Source of the DNA: Bog-950 sp964631835
GTDB lineage: Bacteria > Bacteroidota > Bacteroidia > Chitinophagales > LD1
Reading direction: 5' to 3'
Length of the DNA: 64,000 bases
Assembly: GCA_964631835.1 (NCBI GenBank)
Contig: CAZWAD010000002.1
Location: forward strand, 186,001-250,000
Shown: piece after piece, positions 1-8,161 of the stretch
Layout: each line of letters opens with the position of its first letter
Numbering within the stretch: the stretch's first letter is position 1
Notes under the pieces: model-generated
Databases searched by the model: none
What the model was told of the DNA's origin: nothing
What the model saw: only the letters and a program-made list of their open reading frames with translations
Translations under genes and position numbers: made by a program

Positions 1-408
1 AACAAAGTTGCGCTGTTCTTCGCTAAGTGCCAGGAACGAATAGCGCGATGTATTTGTCAAATCCCACTGGTTTTCATCGGCATGGTAAACGGCATCAAGC
101 CAGTGCGGGTGCAGGTGGTTGAAAACATAGTGCCCCCGGTTAGCAATATCTACAATCTGATTTGTAACTGCTAAGTAATCTTCTTTTGCTGCAGCATACT
201 TCTCGGCCGCTTCGCTCAATCGGTGTACATAAAGCATATCAACAAAAAAAACGGCTTTTGCAGAATATTGGTCAAGGGTATTAAGCAACCTTCCGGTGGG
301 GGCTATAATGCAATTAGATACTGTCCCGCTTCTTTTCCCCTGAAAAAGTTCGTAATCAAAGGTAAGAAGTATGTTTTTTTTAGTAAGTACCTGCTTTTCT
401 TTGACCAT
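1..408 (-). CDS. Polysaccharide deacetylase-like protein (5' part only)
   Basis: An open reading frame runs from an ATG at 408 off the left edge of the window, giving 136 codons without a stop. The N-terminus contains LLTFDYELFQGKRSGTV followed by a CIIAPTGRLL stretch and AVFFVDMLY. This resembles the first strands of the NodB/WbmS-type polysaccharide deacetylase fold, where the TFDYE aspartate helps bind metal. Further along, NRGHYVFNHLHPHWLDA is consistent with the histidine-containing second metal motif. Such proteins usually sit in surface-polysaccharide clusters and act on N-acetyl sugars. The reading is by motif only; the C-terminal half is missing from the window. The start is the first ATG before the conserved beta strand, though the frame remains open a little further upstream. 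It lies just outside the left end of the island. Confidence 0.7.
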   Translation of the reverse strand, partial: MVKEKQVLTKKNILLTFDYELFQGKRSGTVSNCIIAPTGRLLNTLDQYSAKAVFFVDMLYVHRLSEAAEKYAAAKEDYLAVTNQIVDIANRGHYVFNHLHPHWLDAVYHADENQWDLTNTSRYSFLALSEEQRNFV

Positions 409-437
409 GCTATGGGGCAATAATGACAAAGCGTAAT

Positions 438-485
438 GTGGTCCCTGCTGGGATCGAACCAGCGACCCTCTGATTATGAGTCAGA
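438..485 (-). repeat. Left attachment site: 48-bp tRNA 3' fragment
   Basis: Identical over 48 bp to 42167-42214. It contains the anticodon loop (CTCATAA on the minus strand), the T arm and the 3' acceptor strand of the CAT tRNA. It then diverges immediately after position 485, so the D arm and 5' acceptor strand are missing and it cannot make a tRNA. It is best explained as the chromosomal remnant left when the island displaced the tRNA 3' end. Confidence 0.85.
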
Positions 486-594
486 ACCATTAACTTGCCA
501 TCAATTTTCGTTAATTATTAAATAGCTGAAATTCAATGATTTAAGTGTAATATTTTTTTCATCATTTGCCGAAAATTGTCAAAAACTGAATGTC

Positions 595-616
595 TGTGTG
601 CAAGTTGTGTGCAAAT
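595..616 (+). repeat. Integrase arm-type repeat, left end
   Basis: Two TGTGTGCAA units in tandem, 11 bp apart, between the left attachment core and the integrase start. The same 22-bp sequence, with one substitution and the same orientation, is at 42097-42118 near the right core. Paired repeats inside both ends of a tyrosine-recombinase element are the expected position of arm-type integrase or excisionase sites. A TAAGTTTG (-7-like) element follows at 622-629. Confidence 0.55.
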
Positions 617-633
617 TTTTTTAAGTTTGCTGC

Positions 634-1887
634 ATGATTTCGAAACCCAAAATTTCCATTTGGCTGGATAACCGCAGAGTAAAAAATGATGGAAAATTTC
701 CCGTCAAAGTTCGTGTAACTCATCATCGGCAAAGGTATTATTTTCCGACAAATATCAATTTAACCGCGGATGAATTTGAAAAAGCCCTAGGTTCAAAACC
801 CGGTATGAAATTGAGGGAGGCTCATTTAAAGTTAATGGAACTTGAGCGCCAGGCAAATGATACCGTAGACAAGATTGTGGATGAACTACACATGGAGTTT
901 AATATCGGGCTCTTTGAAAAATATCTGTACATCAATACAGCAGATTATAGCGATCTCTTTAAATGTTTTGACAGGAAGATTGCGCAACTGACGCAGCGGG
1001 ATCAGGTTAAAACGGCTGGCGGTTATGAAACAGCCAAGAACGCCTTACAGAAATATACAAGCAAAAACCAACTCTCCTTTGCTGAGGTTGATGCAAAATT
1101 TTTGGAAGGATTTGAAGCTTATATGCTTAAAGAGAAACGGTCCTTAACTACAGTGGGTGTTTACGTCCGTTATCTTCGATCCATTTATAACGAAGCCATC
1201 GAAGAAAAACTCGTGAACGCAGAACTATATCCGTTTGGCAAAAATAAGTATCAAATCCCACAGTCTGCAAACTACAAGAGAGCATTAAGTCCCGATGCTT
1301 TGGCTAAAATTTTCAACTACAAACCAGAAGAAAACTCGTGGAAGGAGTACGCGAGAGATATGTGGATGCTGTCTTTGTTATGCCAGGGCATGAATATGAA
1401 AGACATTGCGAACCTCCGCTATAAAAATATACAGGGCGATAAAATCACTTTCATCCGGGAAAAAACAAAACGGACCAAGCGCGCAGATCAAAAAAACATT
1501 ATTGTTTATCTGAGTAAAGAAGCAAAAGACATTATCAAGAAATGGAGTAACGAAGATAAATCACAGAATCAATTTGTCTTCAAGATTTACTCGGATGACA
1601 ATACCGCATTGAGAAACCTGCGACTGGTTGAACAACAAGTAAAAATGATTAACAAGTACATCCGTAAGGTTGCGGAAGAGTTAAAAATTAAGGGAGACGT
1701 TACATTCTATGCTGCCAGACACAGTTTTGCCACTACCCTAAAGCGCCAAGGTCGAAGTGTCGAGGAAATCAAAGAGTTCCTCGGTCACTCCAACGTTAAA
1801 ACGACAGAGCGATATTTGGCTTCGTTTGGCGATACCCACAACCGCACAATAATGAAAAATTTTGTCAAACAATTAAAAACTGCTTAA
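634..1887 (+). CDS. Tyrosine-type integrase (Bacteroidetes family)
   Basis: This 417-aa recombinase is the likely integrase of the island. The N-terminal 100 residues are the Arm-DNA-binding domain typical of Bacteroidetes integrases. A SAM-like core-binding domain spans roughly 110-210 (FEAYMLKEKRSLTTVGVYVR), and the catalytic domain 225-415. Catalytic residues visible near the end are AARHSFAT (Arg/His box), LGHSNVKTTERY (His/Trp position and the nucleophilic Tyr). The first catalytic arginine position reads CQGMNMKDIANL, without the usual Arg. That substitution is known in Bacteroidetes recombinases of the IntDOT type. The ATG follows a TAAGTTTG -7-like element by only four bases, so the leader is very short. 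It sits directly beside the left attachment core, as integrases of tRNA-inserted islands usually do. Confidence 0.9.
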   Translation: MISKPKISIWLDNRRVKNDGKFPVKVRVTHHRQRYYFPTNINLTADEFEKALGSKPGMKLREAHLKLMELERQANDTVDKIVDELHMEFNIGLFEKYLYINTADYSDLFKCFDRKIAQLTQRDQVKTAGGYETAKNALQKYTSKNQLSFAEVDAKFLEGFEAYMLKEKRSLTTVGVYVRYLRSIYNEAIEEKLVNAELYPFGKNKYQIPQSANYKRALSPDALAKIFNYKPEENSWKEYARDMWMLSLLCQGMNMKDIANLRYKNIQGDKITFIREKTKRTKRADQKNIIVYLSKEAKDIIKKWSNEDKSQNQFVFKIYSDDNTALRNLRLVEQQVKMINKYIRKVAEELKIKGDVTFYAARHSFATTLKRQGRSVEEIKEFLGHSNVKTTERYLASFGDTHNRTIMKNFVKQLKTA

Positions 1888-2021
1888 TCATTTTTTTTCA
1901 TCTCTTTAATCGTAGCTATCATTGCAGGCGCCTGCTTCATAACAGCGATTACGCAAATCGTGATAACCACCGCTGTAAAAGCCGGACTTTTTATTACTTC
2001 TACAATATTATTCCCGCTCAT
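1884..2021 (-). CDS. Tiny single-pass membrane protein
   Basis: A 45-aa frame starting MSGNNIVEVIKSPAFTAVV and ending KEMKKND. It contains one hydrophobic segment (about residues 15-29, TAVVITICVIAVM) and a basic C-terminus. Its ATG lies inside the last codons of the upstream 56-aa gene (14-nt overlap), suggesting translational coupling. Its stop overlaps the integrase stop by 4 nt on the opposite strand. I do not recognise a family; function unknown. The tight overlap with its partner and the clean membrane segment are the reasons for calling it real. Confidence 0.5.
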   Translation of the reverse strand: MSGNNIVEVIKSPAFTAVVITICVIAVMKQAPAMIATIKEMKKND

Positions 2022-2178
2022 TTTCTTTGGTTTTAGGTTTAGGAATTATTACAGTTGGTTTCATCGCTTGGTAGCCAACGAAAGCTATGCCTCCAACGAC
2101 TATAGAGACAAAAATGATTGTTCCCCAAGGGATGTTTCCGCTCTGTCCGAGCGGGAAATGTGTTTGTTCTATTAACAT
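2008..2178 (-). CDS. Small single-pass membrane protein
   Basis: A 56-aa frame beginning MLIEQTHFPLGQSGNIPWG. One membrane segment (about 18-36, TIIFVSIVVGGIAFVGYQA) is followed by a proline/lysine-rich tail (IPKPKTKENE). It lies 5 bp after the stop of the ribbon-helix-helix gene and overlaps the next small gene by 14 nt. The four minus-strand genes 3042 to 1884 thus look like one transcript. Unknown function. A role in mobility or entry exclusion is only a guess from position. Confidence 0.55.
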   Translation of the reverse strand: MLIEQTHFPLGQSGNIPWGTIIFVSIVVGGIAFVGYQAMKPTVIIPKPKTKENERE

Positions 2179-2183
2179 GGTTT

Positions 2184-2669
2184 CTATTTTTTAAGTTTAA
2201 AGGAATATATCATTGCCAGTAATAAATCAGAAGGCGAGTTATATTGAAAAGAGTATTTCTTTCCGTCAAAGCCGTCAATGGTATCCTTCTGACCTTTTAA
2301 TCTGTTGAATAGGTTTAGAAGAAATGGATGGCTCAAAAATCCTGATACGGTCGTAGCGCCTTTTACTTTAATATTCAACTGCTCAATCTCTTTCTTTTGC
2401 GTTTCAAGCTCATTTTTGAGTTTGGAAATCTCATTAGACTGAACTTCCTTATCCATTTTGTGCTTTTCCACTTCACCTTTTAGTTGAGCTTTCTCTATTG
2501 CAAATGCGTTTCTGTTGCAGAGAATATTCTCCAGGTGTTCACTTAACGAGATGCCTAATTCGGTTGCTTCGTCCGCTAACTGCAATTTAAGCTCTGGGTC
2601 GCACCGGAAGCCGGTCGTGATTTTACTCGTTGCGTTTTCGATTGCTTCATAATCAATTTCTGTTTTCAT
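2184..2669 (-). CDS. Ribbon-helix-helix/coiled-coil DNA-binding protein
   Basis: 161 aa. Residues about 15-50 (TTGFRCDPELKLQLADEATE, then GISLSEHLENIL) read as a ribbon-helix-helix module, a small dimeric DNA-binding fold common in plasmid and island accessory proteins. Residues about 58-105 are a Lys/Glu-rich coiled coil (EISKLKNELETQKKEIEQL). The C-terminal 55 residues (GFLSHPFLLNLFNRLKG) are globular and unrecognised. It overlaps the upstream HTH gene by 17 nt, indicating an operon. Its position beside the integrase suggests control of excision, mobilisation or maintenance, but no relaxase is present to partner with. Function inferred from fold and place only. Confidence 0.6.
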   Translation of the reverse strand: MKTEIDYEAIENATSKITTGFRCDPELKLQLADEATELGISLSEHLENILCNRNAFAIEKAQLKGEVEKHKMDKEVQSNEISKLKNELETQKKEIEQLNIKVKGATTVSGFLSHPFLLNLFNRLKGQKDTIDGFDGKKYSFQYNSPSDLLLAMIYSFKLKK

Positions 2670-3042
2670 TGGTTTTATTTTTAGTTATTGAATGCTTTTT
2701 CTTAGGCGTAAGACACACCTCCTTAACAATTTCATCCGTGGTTTTTATCAGACCCTCATTCATATACCTGTCTAAATCTTCTATACGATAGTAATTCTGC
2801 TTACCGCGCTTGCTGAATTTTACTTCCCGCAGCGAGGAAAGTTTGTAAAGTGCCGCTTTGGTCTTTTTAATATATGCAGCAGCCTCTTCATGATTTAGCC
2901 ACCCGCCATTCTGCTTTTTATTTGTGAAAGAGAAGTTGTTCTTCACAAAAACCGAATACACAGCCTCACCTACTCGCTGGTAGAACTCACTTTCGGGCAC
3001 CGGTATGAAAAAGACCTTATCCATATTGTAAAATTGGGTCAA
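2653..3042 (-). CDS. Excisionase-type helix-turn-helix protein
   Basis: 129 aa. The middle (GGWLNHEEAAAYIKKTKAAL, then the wing KRGKQNYYRIEDLDRYM) matches the HTH_17/MerR-like winged helix used by excisionases and small regulators of Bacteroidetes mobile elements. It is the first gene of the minus-strand run 3042 to 1884 and overlaps the next gene by 17 nt. The likely role is recombination directionality factor or transcriptional regulator of the element, which would act at the repeats near 595-616. No other domain is visible; the N-terminal 40 residues are unrecognised. Confidence 0.65.
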   Translation of the reverse strand: MTQFYNMDKVFFIPVPESEFYQRVGEAVYSVFVKNNFSFTNKKQNGGWLNHEEAAAYIKKTKAALYKLSSLREVKFSKRGKQNYYRIEDLDRYMNEGLIKTTDEIVKEVCLTPKKKHSITKNKTNENRN

Positions 3043-3160
3043 GTGGGGTTGTAATCCTTGTAGTTATGAATACAAACTCATAGGGATGACGAAGGGAGCT
3101 ATTCAGATGTTGTCCGTCTGAATAGTCGTCTGAATAACTTTTTTGTTTAGAGGGGTTTTT

Positions 3161-4225
3161 CTATTGAGGGGACAGCTGAGAGAGAGGAATTCTTTTGTTT
3201 TTTGGCAACGGCTTGGTGCTGTATATTACTCTTTCTGTCGCCTCTAAATTAAAGGGGATGAAACCATTTAAAGTTTCATTTTTATACATGAAGTGATGAC
3301 AAATCCAATTGGCCACAATTCTAAGTTCCGTTTGTATAAATTTTGCTTTGGTATATCTCCGGAATACGTCAATAAGCTGATTAGCCTGACCGTCAAAATT
3401 TACAATCAAGGAAGATTCTGCTTTCCCACTTAAAATTTTATTTAGTGCCTCATGGCTGTTTTTATTAAAGTAACCATCAAGGTCCTTGATAAACACCTTG
3501 ATCATACTCTGAACAACAAAAACATCCTGCTTCAAGTTCTGTTTTCCTTTCGGTGTTTGCCTGATAATCTCTCTTGAGATTTTCTGTTCCGGTATTACTC
3601 TATTTATACCTAAAATAAGAGCATCCAATTTAGAATTCATCTCTTTCCTATATTGATCAAACTCTCTTTTCCTATAAATCCAATTGACAATCTTTTCATG
3701 CTTCACATCGTAGTCTTCGGGAAAACGGGCTATTCTGATCCCACCGCAAACATGAAATTCTAATTCTCCTAAGAAACTTTCGGTTCCCCGACCAAGCGTA
3801 TCATGAATCAGAAATTGCTTCAGGTGATGCTCTAACTTTGGAACAATTAATAGGGGGTGACTCATGGTTAAGAACAAACCCATATAAGTAATGTAAGCCG
3901 GATCATTTGGTTTTACTACATAATAAAAGTGGTCTATGTAAAATTCAGCATCCATTTTTAAGTTATCGAGCTGATATTTTACGTTATCGCGCATTTGTTT
4001 CAAATAATCAGCATAAGGACGACCGGTAAACTCCTCATACCTATCTTTTAAATCGTCCATTTGACGGTAAAGGGTGCATATATCTAAATCGTAAAGATGG
4101 CGCGAGAAAAAGCCAATAGAATTCGATTTCCTTGAATAGTCCAGTGCTTTTTCAGGTGGAGGAGTTCTTATTAAACCTTCCGGTGGAATAAATAATTCCG
4201 GAAAAAAGTGGCGTTGCTTTTTCAT
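3161..4225 (-). CDS. Island-associated protein of unknown function
   Basis: 354 aa starting MKKQRHFFPELFIPPEG. No signal peptide, no membrane segment and no NTP-binding motif is seen. The sequence is mixed alpha/beta with conserved-looking aromatic stretches (EFYIDHFYYVVKPNDP; IVNWIYRKREFDQYR) and a C-terminal part rich in aromatic residues (ANWICHHFMYKN). I do not recognise the family. It is separated by 118 bp from the HTH gene on the same strand and is divergent from the KAP gene (110-bp gap). It therefore marks the border between the integrase module and the defence block. It may be a mobile-element core gene; that is inferred from position only. Confidence 0.6.
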   Translation of the reverse strand: MKKQRHFFPELFIPPEGLIRTPPPEKALDYSRKSNSIGFFSRHLYDLDICTLYRQMDDLKDRYEEFTGRPYADYLKQMRDNVKYQLDNLKMDAEFYIDHFYYVVKPNDPAYITYMGLFLTMSHPLLIVPKLEHHLKQFLIHDTLGRGTESFLGELEFHVCGGIRIARFPEDYDVKHEKIVNWIYRKREFDQYRKEMNSKLDALILGINRVIPEQKISREIIRQTPKGKQNLKQDVFVVQSMIKVFIKDLDGYFNKNSHEALNKILSGKAESSLIVNFDGQANQLIDVFRRYTKAKFIQTELRIVANWICHHFMYKNETLNGFIPFNLEATERVIYSTKPLPKNKRIPLSQLSPQ

Positions 4226-4335
4226 TTTCCCATCCCAATTTACATTTTAATCTTCATAATATTGTAGCATCCACTAAACCGCACGGAATATTTGTCATAA
4301 ATTATTGCCTTCCAGAAATTACATAACTACAGACA

Positions 4336-6348
4336 ATGTTCAAGTCAGATAAACATTCGGAACATGACTTATTGGGGCGGGAAGATTTTGCGAAAGAGAT
4401 TGCTAAAAATCTCGTTTACTCCTTTAAAAATGAAAGTGAAAGTTTAGTGATAGGAATTACAGGCAAGTGGGGGTCAGGAAAAACTACTTTTTGCGAATTC
4501 ATCAAACAAAATATTGCTGTCTATCAAAAAGAGAAAGGCGATAGAAACTACATCGTTTTTGATTTCAATGCTTGGATGTTTTCTGGTCAGCAGGAACTTC
4601 AAAAGAAATTTCTTTCTCAACTTTATGCGAAAATCGGTGATTCAAATGAATACTTCCGAAAAGTGTTTGAAGCGCTCCATGAACGGACAGGATTTTTTAC
4701 GAAATTTTTCACCGGTCACAAATACATTGATTTAGCCAGTAAGATTCTTGAAATCTTAAGTAAGGAACAGGCGTTAGTCGAAATTAAAAACGCGATAGAG
4801 AAAGGTCTTTTAGAAAAGGAGTATAAAGTTTTTGTTTTCATTGATGATATAGACCGTTTGAACAAGGATGAGATTGCGGAAATGTTCCAACTTATAAAGC
4901 TGAATGCTTCAATCAAAAACATTTTCTACATCGTAAGTTTCGACAAAGAGTATGTGGAAAGTGCCTTAGTGAAAAAATACGGAGAGGGAAGCGAGAAGTA
5001 TTTAGAGAAAATTGTTCAGATTGATTATGCTTTGCCTGAAATACTTGAAGAAAAATTGGATGAGATATTTTTTACCGATTTGAAAAATTTCATTGATGAA
5101 TTTAAACTCCCTCTCAAAACTTCTGATGTCGAAAAAATTTGGAAATACAGAGGATTGAAAGATGTAATAAAAACGGTTCGTGACATCAACCGCTATTTCA
5201 ACGCTCTTCGCTTACGTCTTCCAACAATCTACATGGACGTTGATATAATTGACTTTATGCTTTTGGAAGCAGTACGGGTTTTCGATGGAAAAACTTACGC
5301 AACTGTTCTTAGTTATTTTCAGAAGAACCCATACGATAGAAGTAAGGGAAAATTACTTACAGAGATAAAGGAAACCTCAAGTCAAAAACCGATACGAAGC
5401 ATTATCGAGTATCTTGAGTTGGCTGAAACGTATCGCTATCAACTTTCTTATACGTCAGACAAACGGTTAATAGACCCTCGATATAGTGATAATTATTTTT
5501 CGTTAGCACTGGCTTCAAAGAGTATTGCGGAAGAGGAAATAAAGAGGTTTATCAATGTCCCCAATGCAAGAAGAGGAATGCTTGATGATTTCTTGGCTTT
5601 TGGCAGATTAAAATATTTTTTAGATGTGCTCTGTAACCCAAAACTATATGAAAGGTATAGTGTAGAAGGGACTGAAATTCTAACTCTTTTGATAGGTTAC
5701 TTCGATAGGCGTGAAATAGAGATTGACGAGTATCACACATCTTTATACAAAGCGATTTTATCCTTAGCGAACGATTCTACTGATGGTAAAGTTGCATATA
5801 CCCGACTTTGCGAAATTATTGAGCATAGCAAACAGTTTAGCATTAGTGTTTACCTCGTATCACGGTACATTGTTGAAGATTTTGTTACAGACCAAAGAAC
5901 TGATTACTATTCTACTGAAGGGAGGCAGATAATTAAGAGAAAAATAAATGAGATTGAACAATCGCTAACAACGCAAGTTAAATCATGGGGCAGTTACATG
6001 ATTCATAATTTGAAGTCAAATGAGAGGTCGAAAATATTTGGCATCCTGTTCATTTGTGATTTTGCCAAGCGATTTAAAGAGATGTATTTAAAAGAGATTC
6101 AGGACAAGGTAATGTTTGATGATGTATCGAAGGCGAGGTTGATTAAGGGTATAGTAAGTATTTGGACTTCCAATCGTGATACTGAACTAAGGTTTGATTT
6201 CAAGTACAAGGATGTTCTTTTCCCGGATAACTCCTTGAAAGATTTTTACAAAGGAGTAGAAGCGATTGATATTGGTGGTTTAGAAGAAGAAGACAAGAGA
6301 ATGGTAGAATTCTTTCTAAGTAATCTACCGAAGGATTTATTGAAGTAG
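4336..6348 (+). CDS. KAP-family P-loop NTPase
   Basis: 670 aa. Residues about 39-52 (GITGKWGSGKTTF) are a Walker A motif and about 165-175 (VFVFIDDIDRL) a Walker B, in the spacing of KAP (Kidins220/ARMS-PifA) NTPases of the STAND/AAA+ group. The conserved FDFNAWMFSGQQEL stretch between them is a KAP hallmark. The C-terminal 350 residues are helical and unrecognised. I see no strong membrane insertion, unlike many KAP proteins, so this one may be cytosolic. It is the first gene of a plus-strand trio, 19 bp before the OLD nuclease gene. KAP NTPases include phage-exclusion proteins such as PifA, so a sensor or effector role in the adjacent defence module is plausible but inferred. Confidence 0.85.
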   Translation: MFKSDKHSEHDLLGREDFAKEIAKNLVYSFKNESESLVIGITGKWGSGKTTFCEFIKQNIAVYQKEKGDRNYIVFDFNAWMFSGQQELQKKFLSQLYAKIGDSNEYFRKVFEALHERTGFFTKFFTGHKYIDLASKILEILSKEQALVEIKNAIEKGLLEKEYKVFVFIDDIDRLNKDEIAEMFQLIKLNASIKNIFYIVSFDKEYVESALVKKYGEGSEKYLEKIVQIDYALPEILEEKLDEIFFTDLKNFIDEFKLPLKTSDVEKIWKYRGLKDVIKTVRDINRYFNALRLRLPTIYMDVDIIDFMLLEAVRVFDGKTYATVLSYFQKNPYDRSKGKLLTEIKETSSQKPIRSIIEYLELAETYRYQLSYTSDKRLIDPRYSDNYFSLALASKSIAEEEIKRFINVPNARRGMLDDFLAFGRLKYFLDVLCNPKLYERYSVEGTEILTLLIGYFDRREIEIDEYHTSLYKAILSLANDSTDGKVAYTRLCEIIEHSKQFSISVYLVSRYIVEDFVTDQRTDYYSTEGRQIIKRKINEIEQSLTTQVKSWGSYMIHNLKSNERSKIFGILFICDFAKRFKEMYLKEIQDKVMFDDVSKARLIKGIVSIWTSNRDTELRFDFKYKDVLFPDNSLKDFYKGVEAIDIGGLEEEDKRMVEFFLSNLPKDLLK

Positions 6349-6367
6349 ATTAACTAAAACTTGAACT

Positions 6368-8161
6368 ATGTATTTATCAAATCTCAAACTTTGGAATTTT
6401 CGCAAGTATGGTTCTGGTAACAATATTGACCTGAAAAAGCCAGATTTGGATTTGCCTTTCAGAAAGGGATTAAATGTTTTAATAGGCGAAAACGATTCTG
6501 GAAAAACCGCAATTATTGATGCAATAAAATTGGTTCTTAAAACTCATAGCGCGGAATGGGTAACTCTTGATGAGGACGATTTTTACAAGGACACGAATCG
6601 TTTGAGAGTAGAATGTGAGTTCAAGGATTTAGAAGTCAATGAAGCAAAAAATTTTCCTGAATACTTGAGTTGGGAAGAAGTAGGAGGTGTCAAGAAGCCA
6701 TACTTGCGTGTATTTATTGATGTGGGCAAAAAGGATGACAAACCTCTACCATACGACACAAAGGCAGGCTTGGATGAGGAGGGCATTTCTATTAGTGCAG
6801 AAGCCAGAGAAAAAATAAAAGTTACTTATCTGAAACCATTACGAGATGCTAAATCCGAACTTATACCCAGAAAAAATAGTCGCTTATCACAAATACTGAA
6901 AACCCATCCTGCATTTAGAGCAAAAGGAGGTAAACATCAGTTGAAAAGTGGGTTTGAAAGTTTTAATAAGGAGATAAGAAGCTACTTCAAAGGAAAAGAT
7001 GGAAAAGACGCTGACATTGCAGACCAGGAAGGCAAAATTTTAAAAAGTGAGATTGACAAATACTTAGCTGCTTTTTCAGGAAAAAGTTCGGAGTTTAAAG
7101 TATCGGAAGGAGATTTGAAGCAAATTCTGGAACGGCTTGAACTGGCATTTGAAAACGATAAAAATTTGGGATTGGGAAGTCATAATATCCTTTTCATTTC
7201 AGCAGAATTATTGCACCTCAATAAGCAAAACTGGGATGGTTTACGGCTTGGACTAATAGAAGAAATAGAGGCACACTTACATCCTCAAATTCAACTTAAA
7301 GTCATAGAAAAATTGCAGCAGAATGAAAAGATTCAATTGATATTGACTACACATAGCCCTAATATCGGCTCAAAAGTAAAGTTAGAAAAGTTGATGTTGT
7401 GCTATGGAAATAATGTATTTCCGCTTGGGAAATCACATACAAAACTTGAAGAAGAAGATTACAAATTTTTAGAGAGATTTCTGGATGTCACTAAGTCAAA
7501 TTTGTTTTTTGCGAAAGGAGTAATTCTCGTTGAAGGATGGGGAGAAGAAATTTTGCTACCGACATTAGCGCGAAGAATGGGGGTAAATCTTCCTGACAGG
7601 GGAGTATCTATCATCAATATTGCAAACACCGCTTTTCTTAGATATTCAAAAATATTTCAACGAAGCGATAACAGAGAATTCAAAATGCCTGTTGCGGTAA
7701 TTACCGATTTGGACGTAAAGCCTGCGGATGAAAAAATAGACATGGATGGGCAACCTAAATCCGAAAAGCAAAAAGAGGGCAAGGAGAAAAAATATTCTGG
7801 GGGCTCGGTTAAAACATTTGTATCGCCTCACTGGACGTTAGAATACTGCATTGCACTTTCCCCACTTCTGAGGGAGCATTTATTTAAAGCAATAAAAAAT
7901 GCTGCTATTGAAGAGGGTAAAACTTTTGAGGATACATGGGACGCTATTTCAGATAAGAAAACTGCGGAACAAGTTGCTGAAAAGATTTATGTAGACTATG
8001 TCAGTAGTAAGGGTAAAAAAAATTCCAAAGCAATAATTGCGCAACAATTTGCATCCATTTTAGAAGGGCTTCCTGAGCAAGACCTAACCGCTGCGCAATT
8101 AGAAGCGGAAGTAAATATCAATTACCTTATAAGTGCAATCAAGTATGCCGCTGCTAATTAG
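6368..8161 (+). CDS. OLD-family ATPase/TOPRIM nuclease (GajA-like)
   Basis: 597 aa. Walker A is at about 40-47 (GENDSGKT). The ABC-type Walker B with following His is at about 294-305 (GLIEEIEAHLHPQ), and the H-loop at about 327 (LTTHSPN). A TOPRIM domain follows, with the glutamate in ILVEGWGEE (about 386) and the DxD pair in AVITDLDVKP (about 445). This is the class 2 OLD architecture. The neighbouring UvrD-like helicase gene, overlapping by 17 nt, makes the pair Gabija-like (GajA nuclease with GajB helicase). GajA proteins form oligomers that nick or cut DNA when nucleotides fall. All key residues appear intact. The immediately upstream KAP gene is not part of canonical Gabija. An alternative label is simply OLD endonuclease with partner helicase. 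Confidence 0.85.
   Translation: MYLSNLKLWNFRKYGSGNNIDLKKPDLDLPFRKGLNVLIGENDSGKTAIIDAIKLVLKTHSAEWVTLDEDDFYKDTNRLRVECEFKDLEVNEAKNFPEYLSWEEVGGVKKPYLRVFIDVGKKDDKPLPYDTKAGLDEEGISISAEAREKIKVTYLKPLRDAKSELIPRKNSRLSQILKTHPAFRAKGGKHQLKSGFESFNKEIRSYFKGKDGKDADIADQEGKILKSEIDKYLAAFSGKSSEFKVSEGDLKQILERLELAFENDKNLGLGSHNILFISAELLHLNKQNWDGLRLGLIEEIEAHLHPQIQLKVIEKLQQNEKIQLILTTHSPNIGSKVKLEKLMLCYGNNVFPLGKSHTKLEEEDYKFLERFLDVTKSNLFFAKGVILVEGWGEEILLPTLARRMGVNLPDRGVSIINIANTAFLRYSKIFQRSDNREFKMPVAVITDLDVKPADEKIDMDGQPKSEKQKEGKEKKYSGGSVKTFVSPHWTLEYCIALSPLLREHLFKAIKNAAIEEGKTFEDTWDAISDKKTAEQVAEKIYVDYVSSKGKKNSKAIIAQQFASILEGLPEQDLTAAQLEAEVNINYLISAIKYAAAN

Noticed and set aside
1960..2175. 71-codon plus-strand frame
   Set aside because: It is the antisense of the two overlapping small membrane-protein genes on the minus strand, which have better composition and spacing.
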